From Salinimicrobium catena (GTDB lineage Bacteria; Bacteroidota; Bacteroidia; Flavobacteriales; Flavobacteriaceae): DNA of 64,000 nucleotides. The notes under the pieces were generated by a model that had not been told where the DNA came from, did no database searches, and saw nothing but the letters and a program-made list of their open reading frames with translations. A program made the position numbers and the translations under genes. Location: assembly GCF_900102915.1 (NCBI RefSeq), contig NZ_FNGG01000006.1, positions 61,932-125,931 of the forward strand, read 5' to 3'. Shown here one piece after another: positions 1-8,533 of the stretch (the first letter of the stretch is position 1; each line of letters starts with the position of its first letter).

Positions 1-76
1 AAGCTGTCATAATTAATGGTTTTAGATTTTTAATTCATTTATTTTCATACAAGACTTTCAACCATAAAAAAAGACG

Positions 77-109
77 CAAAGTTTTTTGGAAAAATTTTCT
101 CCTCTTCAA
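77..109 (-). promoter_or_regulatory. Possible promoter for a gene left of the window
   Basis: Read on the minus strand, a TTG (107-109) is followed after 22 bases by AAACTTTG (77-84). This resembles the Bacteroidota -33/-7 pattern with one mismatch in the -7 element. An ATG on the minus strand at 8-10 could be the start of a leftward gene whose body lies outside the window. Nothing else was seen in bases 1-128. Low confidence because the gene itself is not visible. Confidence 0.22.
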
Positions 110-128
110 TTAATGAACCACCTACGAC

Positions 129-157
129 AAAAAAACCCGGCGTAAAAGCCGGGTTTT
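129..157 (-). terminator. Rho-independent terminator after the small secreted protein
   Basis: A nine-pair stem (AAAACCCGG with CCGGGTTTT) closes an eight-base loop. It is followed on the minus strand by a run of seven T. It lies about 20 bases past the stop codon at 178. Confidence 0.8.
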
Positions 158-177
158 CCATAAAATTACAAATTTTT

Positions 178-528
178 CTATCTCATAGCTCGCACCCTTA
201 CAGGCAGTTCATATAGCTTTTCTGCAAACCAGTCATCACCATGAAGTTTCCTGTTCTTTAGTCTTTTTTCCAGAAAAGCGTTCACTGCTTCATTTGAGGA
301 TTCAATAGACTTTAATTCAATTCTCTTTTCAGAATTGACCTTGAAGACAACCGTAATCAAAAAATCATTTTCAATGATCAGGTTGGAATCGGCTAACATC
401 TTTTCGATCTCATAAGAAATTGGAGAGTTAGATCTATCCTCTTCAGAGGGAATTTCGGCAGCAAATATAGTACTGCTAAAAACTAAAGCCAGGGCAACGA
501 ATAATAATTTGAAGGTTTTCATAAACAA
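178..528 (-). CDS. Small secreted hypothetical protein
   Basis: A 116-residue protein with a clear Sec signal peptide: Lys near the N-terminus, then a hydrophobic stretch of about 15 residues, then a small-residue cleavage region near 'SSTIFAAE'. The start could also be Met3 (522), which gives a more typical MKTF signal start. The mature part is about 90 residues of mixed charge with no Cys. Its middle ('FLITVVFKVNSEKRIELKSI') looks like two beta strands, as in small periplasmic proteins that share a TonB C-terminal-like fold. That resemblance is weak and no family is recognised. It stands alone between the sucC terminator and its own terminator, so it is probably monocistronic. Confidence 0.65.
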   Translation of the reverse strand: MFMKTFKLLFVALALVFSSTIFAAEIPSEEDRSNSPISYEIEKMLADSNLIIENDFLITVVFKVNSEKRIELKSIESSNEAVNAFLEKRLKNRKLHGDDWFAEKLYELPVRVRAMR

Positions 529-638
529 ATGATTTAAAATGATTGATTGATGATTTACCTTAGAGACCTTTCAACCCCTTCATTTGTTACACCGCCATTT
601 TCAGCTTAACAAATCTTTAACATTTCAAAAGCAGACAT

Positions 639-664
639 AAAAAAAGCCCCGAATCCCGGGGCTT
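639..664 (-). terminator. Rho-independent terminator of sucC
   Basis: An eight-pair stem (AAGCCCCG with CGGGGCTT) with a five-base loop is followed on the minus strand by seven T. It lies 24 bases downstream of the sucC stop codon. Confidence 0.88.
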
Positions 665-687
665 CAAACTTCTGTATGTTTTTGTGC

Positions 688-1881
688 TTAAGCCAGCACC
701 TCGTGTACTTTATCAGCTGCTTCCTGGAATTCCACAGCACTGTGTACATCAAGTCCGCTGTTATCGATAAGTTCTTTAGCGATATCGGCATTTGTTCCCT
801 GTAAACGAACAATGATCGGCACTTTAATGGCGTCTCCCATGTTCTTGTAAGCATCAACGATACCCTGTGCCACACGGTCACAACGAACAATACCTCCAAA
901 AATGTTGATCAAAATAGCTTTTACTTTCTCATCTTTTAAGATCAAACGGAATGCCTCTTCTACTCTTTTTGCATCGGCAGTACCACCAACATCAAGGAAG
1001 TTAGCAGGTTCTCCTCCCGCTTGCTTGATAAGGTCCATGGTTGCCATTGCAAGTCCGGCACCGTTCACCATACACCCTACGTTTCCGTCAAGGTCAACAT
1101 AGTTAAGACCTACGGCTTTAGCTTCCACTTCTACAGGATTTTCCTCCCGGGTATCACGCATTTCAGCGTAATCTTTATGACGGAAAAGCGCGTTATCATC
1201 TAAAGTCACCTTGGCATCAACCGCCATGATCTTGTCATCGCTTGTCTTTAGAACAGGGTTGATCTCGAAAAGAGAGGAATCAGATTTTGTGTACGCCTCA
1301 TAAAGAGCCATCACGAATTTTGTCATTTCTTTGAAGGCAGCACCGCTCAATCCAAGGTTGAAGGCGATCCTTCTTGCCTGGAACGGCATCAATCCAACTG
1401 CAGGATCTATCTCTTCGTTGAAGATAAGGTGTGGAGTCTGCTCGGCTACGGTCTCGATGTCCATTCCTCCTTCAGTAGAGTACATGATCATGTTCTTTCC
1501 AGTAGCGCGGTTAAGAAGAACCGACATGTAATATTCTTCCGGCTCGCTGTCTCCCGGATAGTATACATCTTCGGCCACCAACACCTGGTGAACTTTCTTA
1601 CCTTCCGCAGAAGTTTGTGGAGTCACCAGGTTCATCCCGATGATCTGTCCTGCGATCTCTTCTACCTCCTGAAGATTCTTTGCAAGTTTCACTCCCCCGC
1701 CTTTTCCACGACCACCTGCGTGAACCTGGGCTTTGATCACATGCCACCCGGTTCCGGTTTGTTCAGTAAGTTTTTTTGCAGCATCTACTGCCTCTTTAGC
1801 ATCTTGTGCAACGATACCTCTTTGTACGCGTACGCCAAAGCTGCTCAATATCTCTTTTCCTTGATATTCGTGTATGTTCAT
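688..1881 (-). CDS. sucC: Succinyl-CoA synthetase, beta subunit
   Basis: The ADP/GDP-forming succinate-CoA ligase beta chain of the TCA cycle. It makes ATP or GTP from succinyl-CoA together with the alpha chain SucD in the cytoplasm. At 397 residues it has normal family length. An N-terminal ATP-grasp domain carries the nucleotide-binding loop 'AGGRGKGGGVK' near residues 55-65. The C-terminal ligase domain contains 'VNGAGLAMATMDL' and 'INIFGGIVRCD', both family hallmarks. The start ATG follows an A-rich leader and a good promoter at 1916-1947, and a strong terminator follows the gene, so it is transcribed alone. sucD is not adjacent, which means the two subunits are encoded at separate loci here. 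Confidence 0.97.
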   Translation of the reverse strand: MNIHEYQGKEILSSFGVRVQRGIVAQDAKEAVDAAKKLTEQTGTGWHVIKAQVHAGGRGKGGGVKLAKNLQEVEEIAGQIIGMNLVTPQTSAEGKKVHQVLVAEDVYYPGDSEPEEYYMSVLLNRATGKNMIMYSTEGGMDIETVAEQTPHLIFNEEIDPAVGLMPFQARRIAFNLGLSGAAFKEMTKFVMALYEAYTKSDSSLFEINPVLKTSDDKIMAVDAKVTLDDNALFRHKDYAEMRDTREENPVEVEAKAVGLNYVDLDGNVGCMVNGAGLAMATMDLIKQAGGEPANFLDVGGTADAKRVEEAFRLILKDEKVKAILINIFGGIVRCDRVAQGIVDAYKNMGDAIKVPIIVRLQGTNADIAKELIDNSGLDVHSAVEFQEAADKVHEVLA

Positions 1882-1915
1882 AATGAGGTGTTTCTTCTGT
1901 GTTTATTATGGTTCA

Positions 1916-1947
1916 CAAAAGTAACAAACATTATAGGATTCTGCCAA
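1916..1947 (-). promoter_or_regulatory. Bacteroidota-type promoter of sucC
   Basis: On the minus strand TTG (1945-1947) is followed after 21 bases by TACTTTTG (1916-1923). This is an exact match to the TTG / TAnnTTTG consensus used by the Bacteroidota housekeeping sigma factor. The predicted RNA start near 1909 leaves a leader of about 28 bases before the ATG. Confidence 0.75.
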
Positions 1948-1989
1948 TCTTTTTTAAAAGGGGAAACTGCCGAAAGAACGGATATAATT

Positions 1990-2643
1990 TCATCTTTGAC
2001 GCAAACGGAACTCCCTGAAATCCAGCGGGTCAAAATTCCGGAAATGGCCGTTTAGTTCGATCACATATTTGGCCCTGTTCATTTCCTGCACGATGGGAAT
2101 GGTGATCAACAAATGATTAATGAGGTAAGAAAGCCGTTCTTTTTCAGATCTCTGCTTTAAAAGGGTATATTCCTGCTGAAGTGACAATCCTATTTTGTGC
2201 GCCAGGGTAAAGCTGCGGAAGGTTTCCCGGTCAATGTTTGGCGGCGGCACTTCGAGATGAACATAAAGCTCGGTAATGAGATCCATCAACTGACTTATCT
2301 GCTCCTCTTCGGGGTTGTCAATATCTTCCAGAAATTCAACATCTCCGCCGGCATAGATCTTTCCCTTCTCGTGGTGATCGAATTCTTTGATCCTGAATAC
2401 CCTTAGTCCTCTGCAGATCACATCCTTGGCTCCTGAAGGATAACTTTTTGCCACAGAGGCAAGTTCTACTTCTGTCCCATACTCCAACCGATTGTTCAGG
2501 TAAACCGGAATGCCAAAGGTAATACCTGTATCCTCGCAGTCTTTAATCAACTGCTTGTAGCGCTCTTCAAAAATGTGCAGGGGGAGCTTTTCTCCGGGGA
2601 AGACCACGTTCTGTAAAGGAAAAAGCGCTAATCTTGTCGTCAT
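1990..2643 (-). CDS. Lon N-terminal (substrate-binding) domain protein
   Basis: A stand-alone protein with the LON substrate-binding domain (peptidase S16 N-terminal family), without the ATPase and protease parts of Lon. It opens with 'LALFPLQNVVFPGEKLPLHIFEERY', the usual signature of these proteins; the run 'PLHIFEERYKQLI' is diagnostic. I prefer the ATG at 2643 (217 residues) over the longer frame beginning at 2706, because the extra 21 residues are basic and the family starts just before 'LFPLQ'. Such proteins are thought to bind unfolded or specific substrates, but their role in Flavobacteriia is not established. It shares a short intergenic region with the divergent lysA. Confidence 0.85.
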   Translation of the reverse strand: MTTRLALFPLQNVVFPGEKLPLHIFEERYKQLIKDCEDTGITFGIPVYLNNRLEYGTEVELASVAKSYPSGAKDVICRGLRVFRIKEFDHHEKGKIYAGGDVEFLEDIDNPEEEQISQLMDLITELYVHLEVPPPNIDRETFRSFTLAHKIGLSLQQEYTLLKQRSEKERLSYLINHLLITIPIVQEMNRAKYVIELNGHFRNFDPLDFREFRLRQR

Positions 2644-2808
2644 AACTACCTGATTTACAATTCTCAATTTACGAATTTTCCGGGTTTTATTCCGGCACTC
2701 CATCACATATTAGGAAATATTAATTATCACTTGCTCAGTTTAAAAATAACAATTTGTTAGAATTGGTTAATTTTACAATAGTTGTGCAGTAACCTTATAA
2801 TTCTGCTT

Positions 2809-2816
2809 TACTTTTG
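2809..2816 (+). promoter_or_regulatory. Candidate -7 element of lysA
   Basis: TACTTTTG matches the TAnnTTTG element and lies 20 bases before the lysA ATG. The nearest TTG (2782-2784) is 24 bases upstream, a little far for a standard -33 element, so only the -7 part is convincing. Confidence 0.4.
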
Positions 2817-2836
2817 CACCTTTAATTTTTCCGAAG

Positions 2837-4081
2837 ATGAACAACAGTGACCTTTTAGCCATTACCCGCGAATTTGGAGACCCGGTTTATGTTTACGATG
2901 CCGAGAAGATCATTTCTCAATACAGGCGCCTGACCAGTGCATTTAAGCCGGTTAAGCAGCTAAAGATAAATTATGCCGTAAAGGCTCTTTCAAACCTCAG
3001 CATTCTTAAGTTGTTCAATAAACTGGGGGCAGGGTTAGACACTGTTTCTATCCAGGAAGTGCAGTTAGGGCTTGAAGCCGGGGTTGAACCCTCAAAGATC
3101 ATCTACACTCCCAACGGGGTGTCTCTGGAAGAGATCGAACAGGTGGCCAAGCTCGGGGTGCAGATCAATATCGACAACCTTTCCATCCTTGAGCAATTTG
3201 GCTCCCGCCACCCGAAAGTTCCGGTATGCATCAGGATCAATCCGCATGTGATGGCCGGGGGAAACACTAATATTTCGGTTGGGCATATAGATTCCAAGTT
3301 CGGCATCTCCATTCACCAGATCCCGCATTTGATGCGCATAGTGGAAAATACCGGGATGAACATCAACGGAATTCACATGCACACCGGGAGTGACATCCTG
3401 GACATAGAGGTTTTTCTTTATGCTTCGGAAATTCTATTTGAGACCGCCAAGAACTTCAAGAACCTTGAGTTCATTGACTTCGGAAGTGGTTTTAAAGTAC
3501 CTTACAAAGAAGGTGACATAGAAACCAATATCGAAGAGCTGGGAGAAAAACTTTCAAGCCGATTCAACGAGTTCTGCAAGGAATATGGAAAAGATCTTAC
3601 TCTTGCTTTTGAACCCGGAAAGTTCCTGGTAAGTGAAGCCGGAAAATTCCTGGTAAAGGTGAACGTGATCAAGCAGACCACTTCTACCGTCTTCGCACAG
3701 GTAGACAGTGGCTTCAACCACTTAATTCGTCCCATGTTCTACGGTTCGCGTCATGAGATCCATAACATCTCGCATCCCGATGGAAGGGAACGCTTCTACT
3801 CGGTGGTAGGCTACATTTGCGAGACCGACACTTTTGCCAGCAACCGCAGGATCTCAGAGATCAAGGAAGGTGATATCCTGGCCTTCGACAATGCGGGTGC
3901 TTACTGTTTCTCTATGGCCAGCAACTACAACTCCAGGTTTCGTCCGCCAGAAGTATTATGGTATAACGGGAAAGCCCATCTTATTCGAAAAAGAGAAGAA
4001 TTCGAGGATCTTACCCGCGGACAACTTCCGGTTGAGCTGGAGCTTTCGGAGAAAGTTGAAAAGAAGAGCCTTAAAAGTTAA
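2837..4081 (+). CDS. lysA: Diaminopimelate decarboxylase
   Basis: The last step of lysine synthesis: a PLP enzyme that decarboxylates meso-diaminopimelate. At 414 residues it has the alanine-racemase-like barrel followed by a beta domain. The PLP lysine is Lys49 in 'INYAVKALSN'. The phosphate and substrate loops 'HMHTGSDI', 'DFGSGFKVPY' and 'FEPGKFLV' are present. The active-site Cys from the partner subunit is in 'GYICETDTF', and 'FDNAGAYCFSMASNYN' is the usual C-terminal signature. It is a single gene divergent from the LON-domain protein. No other lysine pathway genes are nearby. Confidence 0.95.
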   Translation: MNNSDLLAITREFGDPVYVYDAEKIISQYRRLTSAFKPVKQLKINYAVKALSNLSILKLFNKLGAGLDTVSIQEVQLGLEAGVEPSKIIYTPNGVSLEEIEQVAKLGVQINIDNLSILEQFGSRHPKVPVCIRINPHVMAGGNTNISVGHIDSKFGISIHQIPHLMRIVENTGMNINGIHMHTGSDILDIEVFLYASEILFETAKNFKNLEFIDFGSGFKVPYKEGDIETNIEELGEKLSSRFNEFCKEYGKDLTLAFEPGKFLVSEAGKFLVKVNVIKQTTSTVFAQVDSGFNHLIRPMFYGSRHEIHNISHPDGRERFYSVVGYICETDTFASNRRISEIKEGDILAFDNAGAYCFSMASNYNSRFRPPEVLWYNGKAHLIRKREEFEDLTRGQLPVELELSEKVEKKSLKS

Positions 4082-4118
4082 TCTTTCAGAAAACTTTCGG
4101 AAAAAGCCGCCAATTCTT

Positions 4119-4148
4119 TTGCGCTCCAACTCATAAATTTTAGGTTTG
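4119..4148 (+). promoter_or_regulatory. Bacteroidota-type promoter of the DUF4168 gene
   Basis: TTG (4119-4121), a spacer of exactly 19 bases and TAGGTTTG (4141-4148) give a full consensus match. The ATG follows 23 bases after the -7 element. The promoter shows that the DUF4168 gene is transcribed independently of lysA. Confidence 0.75.
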
Positions 4149-4171
4149 TCGTTTAACCTAAAAATAGATTT

Positions 4172-4624
4172 ATGACTTTTAGAACAAAGAAATTTGCCGG
4201 ATTCTTCCTGTTCTTCGCTTTGACCGCCACTACCCTTTTTGCTCAGGCAGATCAGGCTAAGGTGACCGATGCTGAACTGAACAAGTTCGCCGCTGTTTTT
4301 CAACAGATGCGCATGATGAACCAGGAAGTTCAGCAAAAAATGGCGCAGGTAGTCGCAGAAGAAGAAATGGAAATTCAGCGGTTCAATCAGATCCATAAAG
4401 CGCAACTTGATCCTGCGGTTGAGGTTGAGACCACCGAGGAGGAAGAAGAAGCTTACGAAGAGATCGTAGCCGAAATAGAAGAAGTTCAGCTTGAGTTTCA
4501 AGAAAACATCCAGGAAAACGTGGAAAAAAGCGGATTGACCATGGAAAGATACAAGCAGATCGCCACCCGGCTACAAACCGATGCGGAACTGCAGCAACGA
4601 TTAAAGGATACTTTTCAGAAATAA
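4172..4624 (+). CDS. DUF4168 family secreted protein
   Basis: A 150-residue exported protein. It has a signal peptide of about 25 residues ending in 'TTLFAQA', a short helical segment, an acidic linker rich in Glu (about residues 85-110), and a second helical segment with 'SGLTMERYKQIATRLQTDAELQQRL'. The end matches the DUF4168 pattern, in which a helical motif occurs twice ('TDAELNKFAAVFQQM' near the start, 'MERYKQIA' near the end). Function is unknown; it is expected to be a periplasmic helical protein. It has its own promoter and a terminator directly downstream. Confidence 0.8.
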   Translation: MTFRTKKFAGFFLFFALTATTLFAQADQAKVTDAELNKFAAVFQQMRMMNQEVQQKMAQVVAEEEMEIQRFNQIHKAQLDPAVEVETTEEEEEAYEEIVAEIEEVQLEFQENIQENVEKSGLTMERYKQIATRLQTDAELQQRLKDTFQK

Positions 4625-4641
4625 AAAATCTGAAACATTTT

Positions 4642-4669
4642 AAAAGGCGGCCGATGGCTGCCTTTTTTT
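4642..4669 (+). terminator. Rho-independent terminator after DUF4168
   Basis: An eleven-pair stem (AAAAGGC-G-GCC with GGC-T-GCCTTTT, one G-T pair) has a three-base loop and ends in a T run. It separates this gene from the convergent channel gene and may also stop transcription from that side. Confidence 0.82.
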
Positions 4670-4687
4670 ATACCTGTTCTTTATCTT

Positions 4688-5743
4688 TTATAGCTGTTCT
4701 TTCATCTTATAGACCTCTTTCCAGCTCCAGCCGGCGTAATAGAGGCTGGAAGTAAACCTACGATCCATCTCTGTACTCTTTTTAAAAGTATGCCCGTATT
4801 TCTGCCAAAAACTTCGCAAAGTATCCAGCTTTTCCTGGTTATGAAGATCTTTATCGGGACCTTCCAGCCCAAGGTCCAGGTACTTTTCAATGGCATTGAT
4901 AAGAGTACACAGTTTTGCATGCTGAATGCTTCCCTCCTTCCAGTCCATTCGCAGGACCATCAATACTTCAGACAGGATAGCCAATTGCACGATCAAAGCA
5001 GAATTGCGCTTCTTGGTCAGGAAGTAATTGGTCATGGGAAAAGCGAGGTAACTACTGGCATTTTGAAGGATCTGCTTCCGCAGGTCATTGGCATCAGATA
5101 ATAACCCGTCAAGATTTTGGTCTTTTTTAAAGAATTGATAGATCTCTTCCACATCCCCTCCCAGGGTAGAGATGAAGAAAGCCAGTTCTTTTTTGCTCAG
5201 TACGGCCTGCACTACGCTGAGTAAGTAAGTCAAACCTGTGGTGATGAGGATGAATCCGGTAAAGGAAAGAATTCCGGTGAGGATCCTGCTGGTTTCACTG
5301 CCGGGAACAAAATCGCCAATTCCCAGGGTGGAAAGCACATACGATGTGTAATAGAATCTTTCATCTTCTGTGGCCGGTAAAAAAGTGCTTCCGTTGACCA
5401 CCATTTCTTCTTTTGCGGTAAAAATCAGGAATGCACCGCAGAACAGGAGCCCCAACCAGACCGAGGTGGTGATCAATAAATGGGCAAGTCCGGAATAACG
5501 ATAAATGGATCTGCTCCGGTTCCTTATAATGAGGCGGTTCAAAAGACGATTCAATTCCCGCGAAATAAATCCGAAACCATTACCCGATAAGGTAGTATGA
5601 AAAAAATCAAGAAACGTAAGGGCAATCACAACCAGACCCCCGATTATTTGAAGTGAATCCATAGCATTCAATTTAATTAAAACCTCCTTAAAATTTGAAA
5701 AGAAGGACTTAAACTTTTCTAAAGCCACTGCTGCTTCGGGCAT
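4688..5743 (-). CDS. Two-TM potassium channel family protein
   Basis: A 351-residue inner-membrane protein with the ion-channel (Ion_trans_2) arrangement. Membrane segments lie near residues 31-48 and 86-109. A pore helix and filter occupy 131-147, and a last segment spans 153-182. The filter reads TLGIGD (139-144) where a canonical K+ channel has TVGYGD, so the aromatic residue is replaced by Ile. Ion selectivity is therefore not certain. The C-terminal 170 residues are helical and cytosolic, with no TrkA-N (RCK) domain that I can see. Met28 (5662) is an alternative start that would drop an amphipathic N-terminal tail. The gene is divergent from the erythromycin-esterase-like gene. Confidence 0.82.
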   Translation of the reverse strand: MPEAAVALEKFKSFFSNFKEVLIKLNAMDSLQIIGGLVVIALTFLDFFHTTLSGNGFGFISRELNRLLNRLIIRNRSRSIYRYSGLAHLLITTSVWLGLLFCGAFLIFTAKEEMVVNGSTFLPATEDERFYYTSYVLSTLGIGDFVPGSETSRILTGILSFTGFILITTGLTYLLSVVQAVLSKKELAFFISTLGGDVEEIYQFFKKDQNLDGLLSDANDLRKQILQNASSYLAFPMTNYFLTKKRNSALIVQLAILSEVLMVLRMDWKEGSIQHAKLCTLINAIEKYLDLGLEGPDKDLHNQEKLDTLRSFWQKYGHTFKKSTEMDRRFTSSLYYAGWSWKEVYKMKEQL

Positions 5744-5810
5744 TGCCCTCTAAATAATTCGTACCTTATTTATTGTAAATCAACCGAATAAATCATTAAA
5801 GCATAGAACC

Positions 5811-7124
5811 ATGGCAAACTGGATATCAAACTTCACTTCAGAAACAGATCTTTCAGCAAAACATATTCGTCCTCTTGAAAATGCCGAAGACCTGGATCCT
5901 TTGATGCACAGGATAGGAGATGCAAAATACGTGCTGCTGGGGGAGGCTTCTCACGGCACGCACGAATATTACACCTGGCGGGCAGAGATCTCAAAAAGGC
6001 TTATTGAAGAAAAAGGTTTTTCGTTTGTGGCTGTAGAAGGTGACTGGCCAGATTGCTACAAGATCAATCGCTGGGTCAAAGACCTTCCAGATTCAGGGTC
6101 CTCAATAGAGGAAGTTTTAAAGACCTTTAAACGCTGGCCCACCTGGATGTGGGCAAACTGGGAAGTCGCGGCCTTTGCCGAATGGATGAAGAGCTACAAC
6201 TCAAATCTTGATCCTGCTGAAAAAGTGGGCTTTTACGGGCTTGATGTCTACAGCTTATGGGAGTCTATGGAAATAATTGTCAATTACCTGGAAAAAGAAG
6301 ACCCCGAAACCGCAACTTTAGCCCGGCGTGTGGCTGAATGTTTTGAACCTTACCGCAAGAACGATTCTTACGCCACGGCTTACCGTGGCATGAACCAGAG
6401 GTGCCGTAATGAAGTTGTACAGCTGCTTACTGAAGTAAGGCAGAACATCAAAAAGTACAACGATGAGCGGGAGGCCGACCTCAACGCAGAGCTGAACACC
6501 CTGGTGATGAAAAATGCCGAGAAATACTATGAAGCCATGGCCTCATTTGACAGCTCTTCCTGGAACGTGCGAGACTCGCACATGGTAGAAACCTTGAACC
6601 ATCTCATGAACTACCATGATGATCATGCCAAGGTGATCATTTGGGAACACAACACCCACATTGGCGACGCCCGCGCTACAGACATGGCCGCTCATGGCAT
6701 GCACAACGTGGGGCAGCTGGTCCGCCAGCAGCACCAGGATGACGGGGTGGTGCTCGTTGGCTTCGGATCATATCAGGGGTCTGTAATGGCAGGTGAATTT
6801 TGGGGAGGAAAAATGAAGAAAATGGAACTTCCCAAGGCCATAGAAGGCAGTGTGGAACGATTGCTTCACCAGCACCACAGCAAGAACCAGCTCCTCATTT
6901 TTGATGACGATTCTCCGCTCAAGGAGATCTTCCAGGAAAGGCTGGGTCATCGCGCAGTTGGGGTGGTTTACGATCCTCATCATGAAAGGGGAAATTACGT
7001 TCCTTCCAGGCTGTCTGACCGTTATGACGCTTTCTTATACATTGACAAGACGAAAGCCTTACATCCGCTGCACCTGAAACCCGACGGTCATTTAGTCCCT
7101 GAAACTTATCCCTTCGGAATTTAA
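5811..7124 (+). CDS. Erythromycin esterase-like family protein
   Basis: A 437-residue cytoplasmic protein of the Ere/succinoglycan-biosynthesis family. Conserved blocks are 'LLGEASHGTHEYYTWRAE' near residues 42-59 (Glu44 and His48; the His matches the catalytic base of Ere esterases), 'VAVEGDWPDCY', 'GLDVYSLW', and 'WEHNTHIGDARATDM' with two more conserved His. Most chromosomal members in environmental bacteria are not antibiotic-resistance enzymes and their substrate is unknown, so no resistance should be inferred. It is followed after 9 bases by the MBL-fold gene on the same strand, suggesting a two-gene operon. Confidence 0.88.
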   Translation: MANWISNFTSETDLSAKHIRPLENAEDLDPLMHRIGDAKYVLLGEASHGTHEYYTWRAEISKRLIEEKGFSFVAVEGDWPDCYKINRWVKDLPDSGSSIEEVLKTFKRWPTWMWANWEVAAFAEWMKSYNSNLDPAEKVGFYGLDVYSLWESMEIIVNYLEKEDPETATLARRVAECFEPYRKNDSYATAYRGMNQRCRNEVVQLLTEVRQNIKKYNDEREADLNAELNTLVMKNAEKYYEAMASFDSSSWNVRDSHMVETLNHLMNYHDDHAKVIIWEHNTHIGDARATDMAAHGMHNVGQLVRQQHQDDGVVLVGFGSYQGSVMAGEFWGGKMKKMELPKAIEGSVERLLHQHHSKNQLLIFDDDSPLKEIFQERLGHRAVGVVYDPHHERGNYVPSRLSDRYDAFLYIDKTKALHPLHLKPDGHLVPETYPFGI

Positions 7125-7133
7125 AGCTGCAGC

Positions 7134-7820
7134 ATGAAAGTTAAGATCCTGGGCACCCGCGGCAAGATCCCGCAATCGGCGCCACGACATAAGAAATACA
7201 GCGGAATTCTCATCGATGACAAGATCCTGATAGATGTGGGGGAAGAGAAATACATGGAAAATGATCCTGAAGCCATTGTTTTTACCCATTTTCATCCGGA
7301 CCATGCTTTTTTTGTTTTCAACGAGGAAGAATTTTCTCCTGAAATCCCCCTTTTCGGACCCGAACCCCAGGAATTGGTCCCAACCCTGAAGGTGATCACA
7401 AAACCCTTCAGCATTGGCGATTATCATTTTACTCCCGTTCCAGTGATCCATGCCCTACGCCTGAAATCTTTAGGTTACGTGATTCAAAAAGGGGAAAAAA
7501 TCATCTTTATCACAGGAGACGTAGCCTGGATAGAAAAAGCGAATCTCAAGGATCTTCCAAAGGTTGACCTGGTCATAACTGAAGCTTCTTTTATACGCAA
7601 AAGAGGCATGATAAGAAGAAAGAACGATCAGATCTTCGGACACACCGGCATTCCTGACTTGCTAAGACTGCTGGAGCCGCTTACCTCAAAGATCGCCCTT
7701 ACCCATTTTGGGGGATGGTTCTTTAAGGATATCAGTGAATCACGTAAAAAATTAAAAGCTCTGGAAACCAAAGATCTGCAGATCATTCCCGGCTATGACG
7801 GAATGGAAATAGAAATTTAA
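7134..7820 (+). CDS. MBL-fold metallo-hydrolase (RNase Z-like fold)
   Basis: A 228-residue metallo-beta-lactamase-fold hydrolase. The metal motif HxHxDH is 'THFHPDHAFF' (His52, His54, Asp56, His57). Later ligands are the Asp in 'FITGDVAW' and the His in 'ALTHFGGW'. The start 'MKVKILGTRGKIPQSAPRHKKYSG' resembles RNase Z and phosphodiesterase-like members that begin with a G-T-x-G loop. The protein lacks the long exosite arm of true RNase Z and is shorter (usual length about 300), so a tRNA-processing role is unlikely. Its stop codon overlaps that of the convergent DUF72 gene by 3-4 bases. Confidence 0.85.
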   Translation: MKVKILGTRGKIPQSAPRHKKYSGILIDDKILIDVGEEKYMENDPEAIVFTHFHPDHAFFVFNEEEFSPEIPLFGPEPQELVPTLKVITKPFSIGDYHFTPVPVIHALRLKSLGYVIQKGEKIIFITGDVAWIEKANLKDLPKVDLVITEASFIRKRGMIRRKNDQIFGHTGIPDLLRLLEPLTSKIALTHFGGWFFKDISESRKKLKALETKDLQIIPGYDGMEIEI

Positions 7821-8533
7821 CTAAAAAGCTGTTTCAGTTGTTCGGCATTTTTGGGCGCATTAGCGTGAATGTCATTATTGAAATAAATATAGATCTCCTC
7901 CAGATCCTCTTTCATGATCTTTTCATGCCACTCTTTCAACTCTTTTTCAGAATAAAGATAGTCATACCAGTTTTTCCCTTTTCCGTGGAACCGCAGATAG
8001 CCGATTTTGCCGGTAGTGATCATATCTTCTGGAAAATCGGGACTGGAAATACTGCAGTAAATTACTTTGTGTTCCCTCAAGATTTCATAAACCTCCTCAT
8101 GAAACCAGGATTCATGCCTAAACTCGATCACATTTTTGCGCCTGCCGTCGAGAGTTTTACAGAAATTAGTTAGCTTTTCATCGTTCCGGTGCAGGTTACC
8201 GGGTAACTGCCATAGGAGGCAACCCATTTTTCGTTTCAGGAACCTGGTCAGGTCTTCAAAGTCTGACACGCTTCGCTCCACCTCTTTTAATTTTTTACGA
8301 TGGGTAATGTATCTGTGACCTTTCAGCGTAAACTTAAAATCTGAAGGTACCAGATCATGCCAGTTTTTGAGGGCTTCTTCCCGCGGAAATTTGTAAAAAG
8401 TGTTGTTGATCTCTACCGTGTCAAAAACAGTAGCATAGTATTCCAGCCAGTTCTTTTGCGGCATTTTTTGAGGATAGAACTTACCCCTCCAGTCCTTGTA
8501 ATTATAACCCGAACACCCTATATGGACCTTCAT
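7817..8533 (-). CDS. DUF72 (YecE-like) protein
   Basis: A 238-residue protein of the DUF72/YecE family with a TIM-barrel-like fold and unknown function. Typical blocks are 'MKVHIGCSGYNYKDWRGKFYP' at the start, 'FDTVEINNTFYKFP', 'LLWQLPGNLHRN', 'VIEFRHESWF' and 'YLRFHGKG'. I chose the ATG at 8533 rather than 8611, because the family starts at this point and because this ATG overlaps the TGA of the upstream Fpg/Nei gene (ATGA), a coupled start. The pairing suggests a DNA-repair or nucleic-acid setting, but that is inference from context only. Confidence 0.88.
   Translation of the reverse strand: MKVHIGCSGYNYKDWRGKFYPQKMPQKNWLEYYATVFDTVEINNTFYKFPREEALKNWHDLVPSDFKFTLKGHRYITHRKKLKEVERSVSDFEDLTRFLKRKMGCLLWQLPGNLHRNDEKLTNFCKTLDGRRKNVIEFRHESWFHEEVYEILREHKVIYCSISSPDFPEDMITTGKIGYLRFHGKGKNWYDYLYSEKELKEWHEKIMKEDLEEIYIYFNNDIHANAPKNAEQLKQLFS

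Noticed and set aside
1429..2055. 208-residue open frame antisense to sucC and the LON-domain gene
   Set aside because: It lies across two well-supported genes on the other strand and has a Cys/Phe-rich, non-protein-like composition.
3956..4501. 181-residue frame antisense to lysA and DUF4168
   Set aside because: Phe/Leu-rich mirror of acidic coding sequence; no start signal or family match.
5811..7124. Erythromycin resistance gene
   Set aside because: The family match is clear, but chromosomal homologs of this kind are widespread and not shown to act on macrolides. There is no mobile context.
7134..7820. RNase Z (rnz)
   Set aside because: The metal motif fits, but the protein is short and lacks the exosite arm, so only the general MBL-fold name is used.
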